A DNA stretch of 31,640 nucleotides from positions 1 to 31,640 of the forward strand of contig CAYMKL010000082.1 of NCBI GenBank assembly GCA_964390805.1, given 5' to 3'. Shown piece by piece: positions 31,579-31,640 of this stretch. Every line of letters starts with the position of its first letter. The stretch's first letter is position 1. The DNA comes from CAYMKL01 sp964390805 (GTDB lineage Bacteria; Chloroflexota; Anaerolineae; VGOG01). A program made the translations under genes and the position numbers. The notes beneath the pieces are model-generated. The model did no database searches. It saw only the letters and a program-made list of their open reading frames with translations, and was not told where the DNA came from.

Positions 31579-31640
31579 CCATTTTTGGCAACTATCCCAA
31601 AGCTTAAAATCTCCAGATTGAGGCCAAATCCAGGACTTTG

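Overview
The window looks like a bacterial chromosome segment, most likely from an uncultured Chloroflexota (Anaerolineae-like) lineage. That assignment is an inference. It rests on a monoderm-style division and cell-wall (dcw) cluster that carries an Sbp/DUF1290 gene before ftsA, on moderately high GC with many GTG/TTG starts, and on short dispersed repeats of kinds I associate with such genomes (TCCAATATCC arrays, CCTGAGC-NNNN-CGAAGG, and TGTCATTGCGAG palindromes). No rRNA or tRNA gene was seen.

Region 1 (1-7434, minus strand) is the most unusual part. It reads, in transcription order: a BldC/MerR-like small DNA-binding protein, a 56-residue acidic peptide with tryptophans four and seven residues from its C-terminus, two tandem polyprenyl-synthase-like proteins, a 1312-residue membrane histidine kinase, and a 215-residue LuxR-type response regulator. 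The last four genes overlap by 4 to 20 bases, so they should be translationally coupled. This matches, gene for gene, the Bacillus ComQXPA quorum-sensing system: ComX pheromone precursor prenylated on Trp, ComQ prenyltransferase, ComP sensor and ComA regulator. Here the order is X-Q-Q-P-A, ComQ is duplicated, and ComP carries four GAF-like domains. I know the system from Firmicutes, so finding it beside a Chloroflexota-like dcw cluster is the main result of this reading.

Region 2 (7435-11058) is a divergent intergenic region with a near-consensus promoter on each strand. It is followed on the plus strand by a small frameshifted ORF, a 392-residue coiled-coil protein of unknown function, and selB (selenocysteine-specific elongation factor), closed by a clear terminator.

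Region 3 (11059-31640, plus strand) is a nearly complete dcw cluster: mraZ, rsmH, ftsL-like, ftsI, murF, mraY, murD, ftsW, murG, two CvpA-like membrane genes, murC, a Wzz-like gene, murB, ddl, ftsQ, sbp and ftsA, ftsZ. murE is missing from its usual place between ftsI and murF. A promoter and four GTGG repeats at exact 10-bp spacing, placed in front of mraZ, look like a MraZ autoregulatory site. Many dispersed repeats sit in this cluster, several of them inside coding regions and read through in frame (FtsI, MurF, MurD, MurG, Ddl). A terminator-like hairpin lies about 300 bases after ftsZ.
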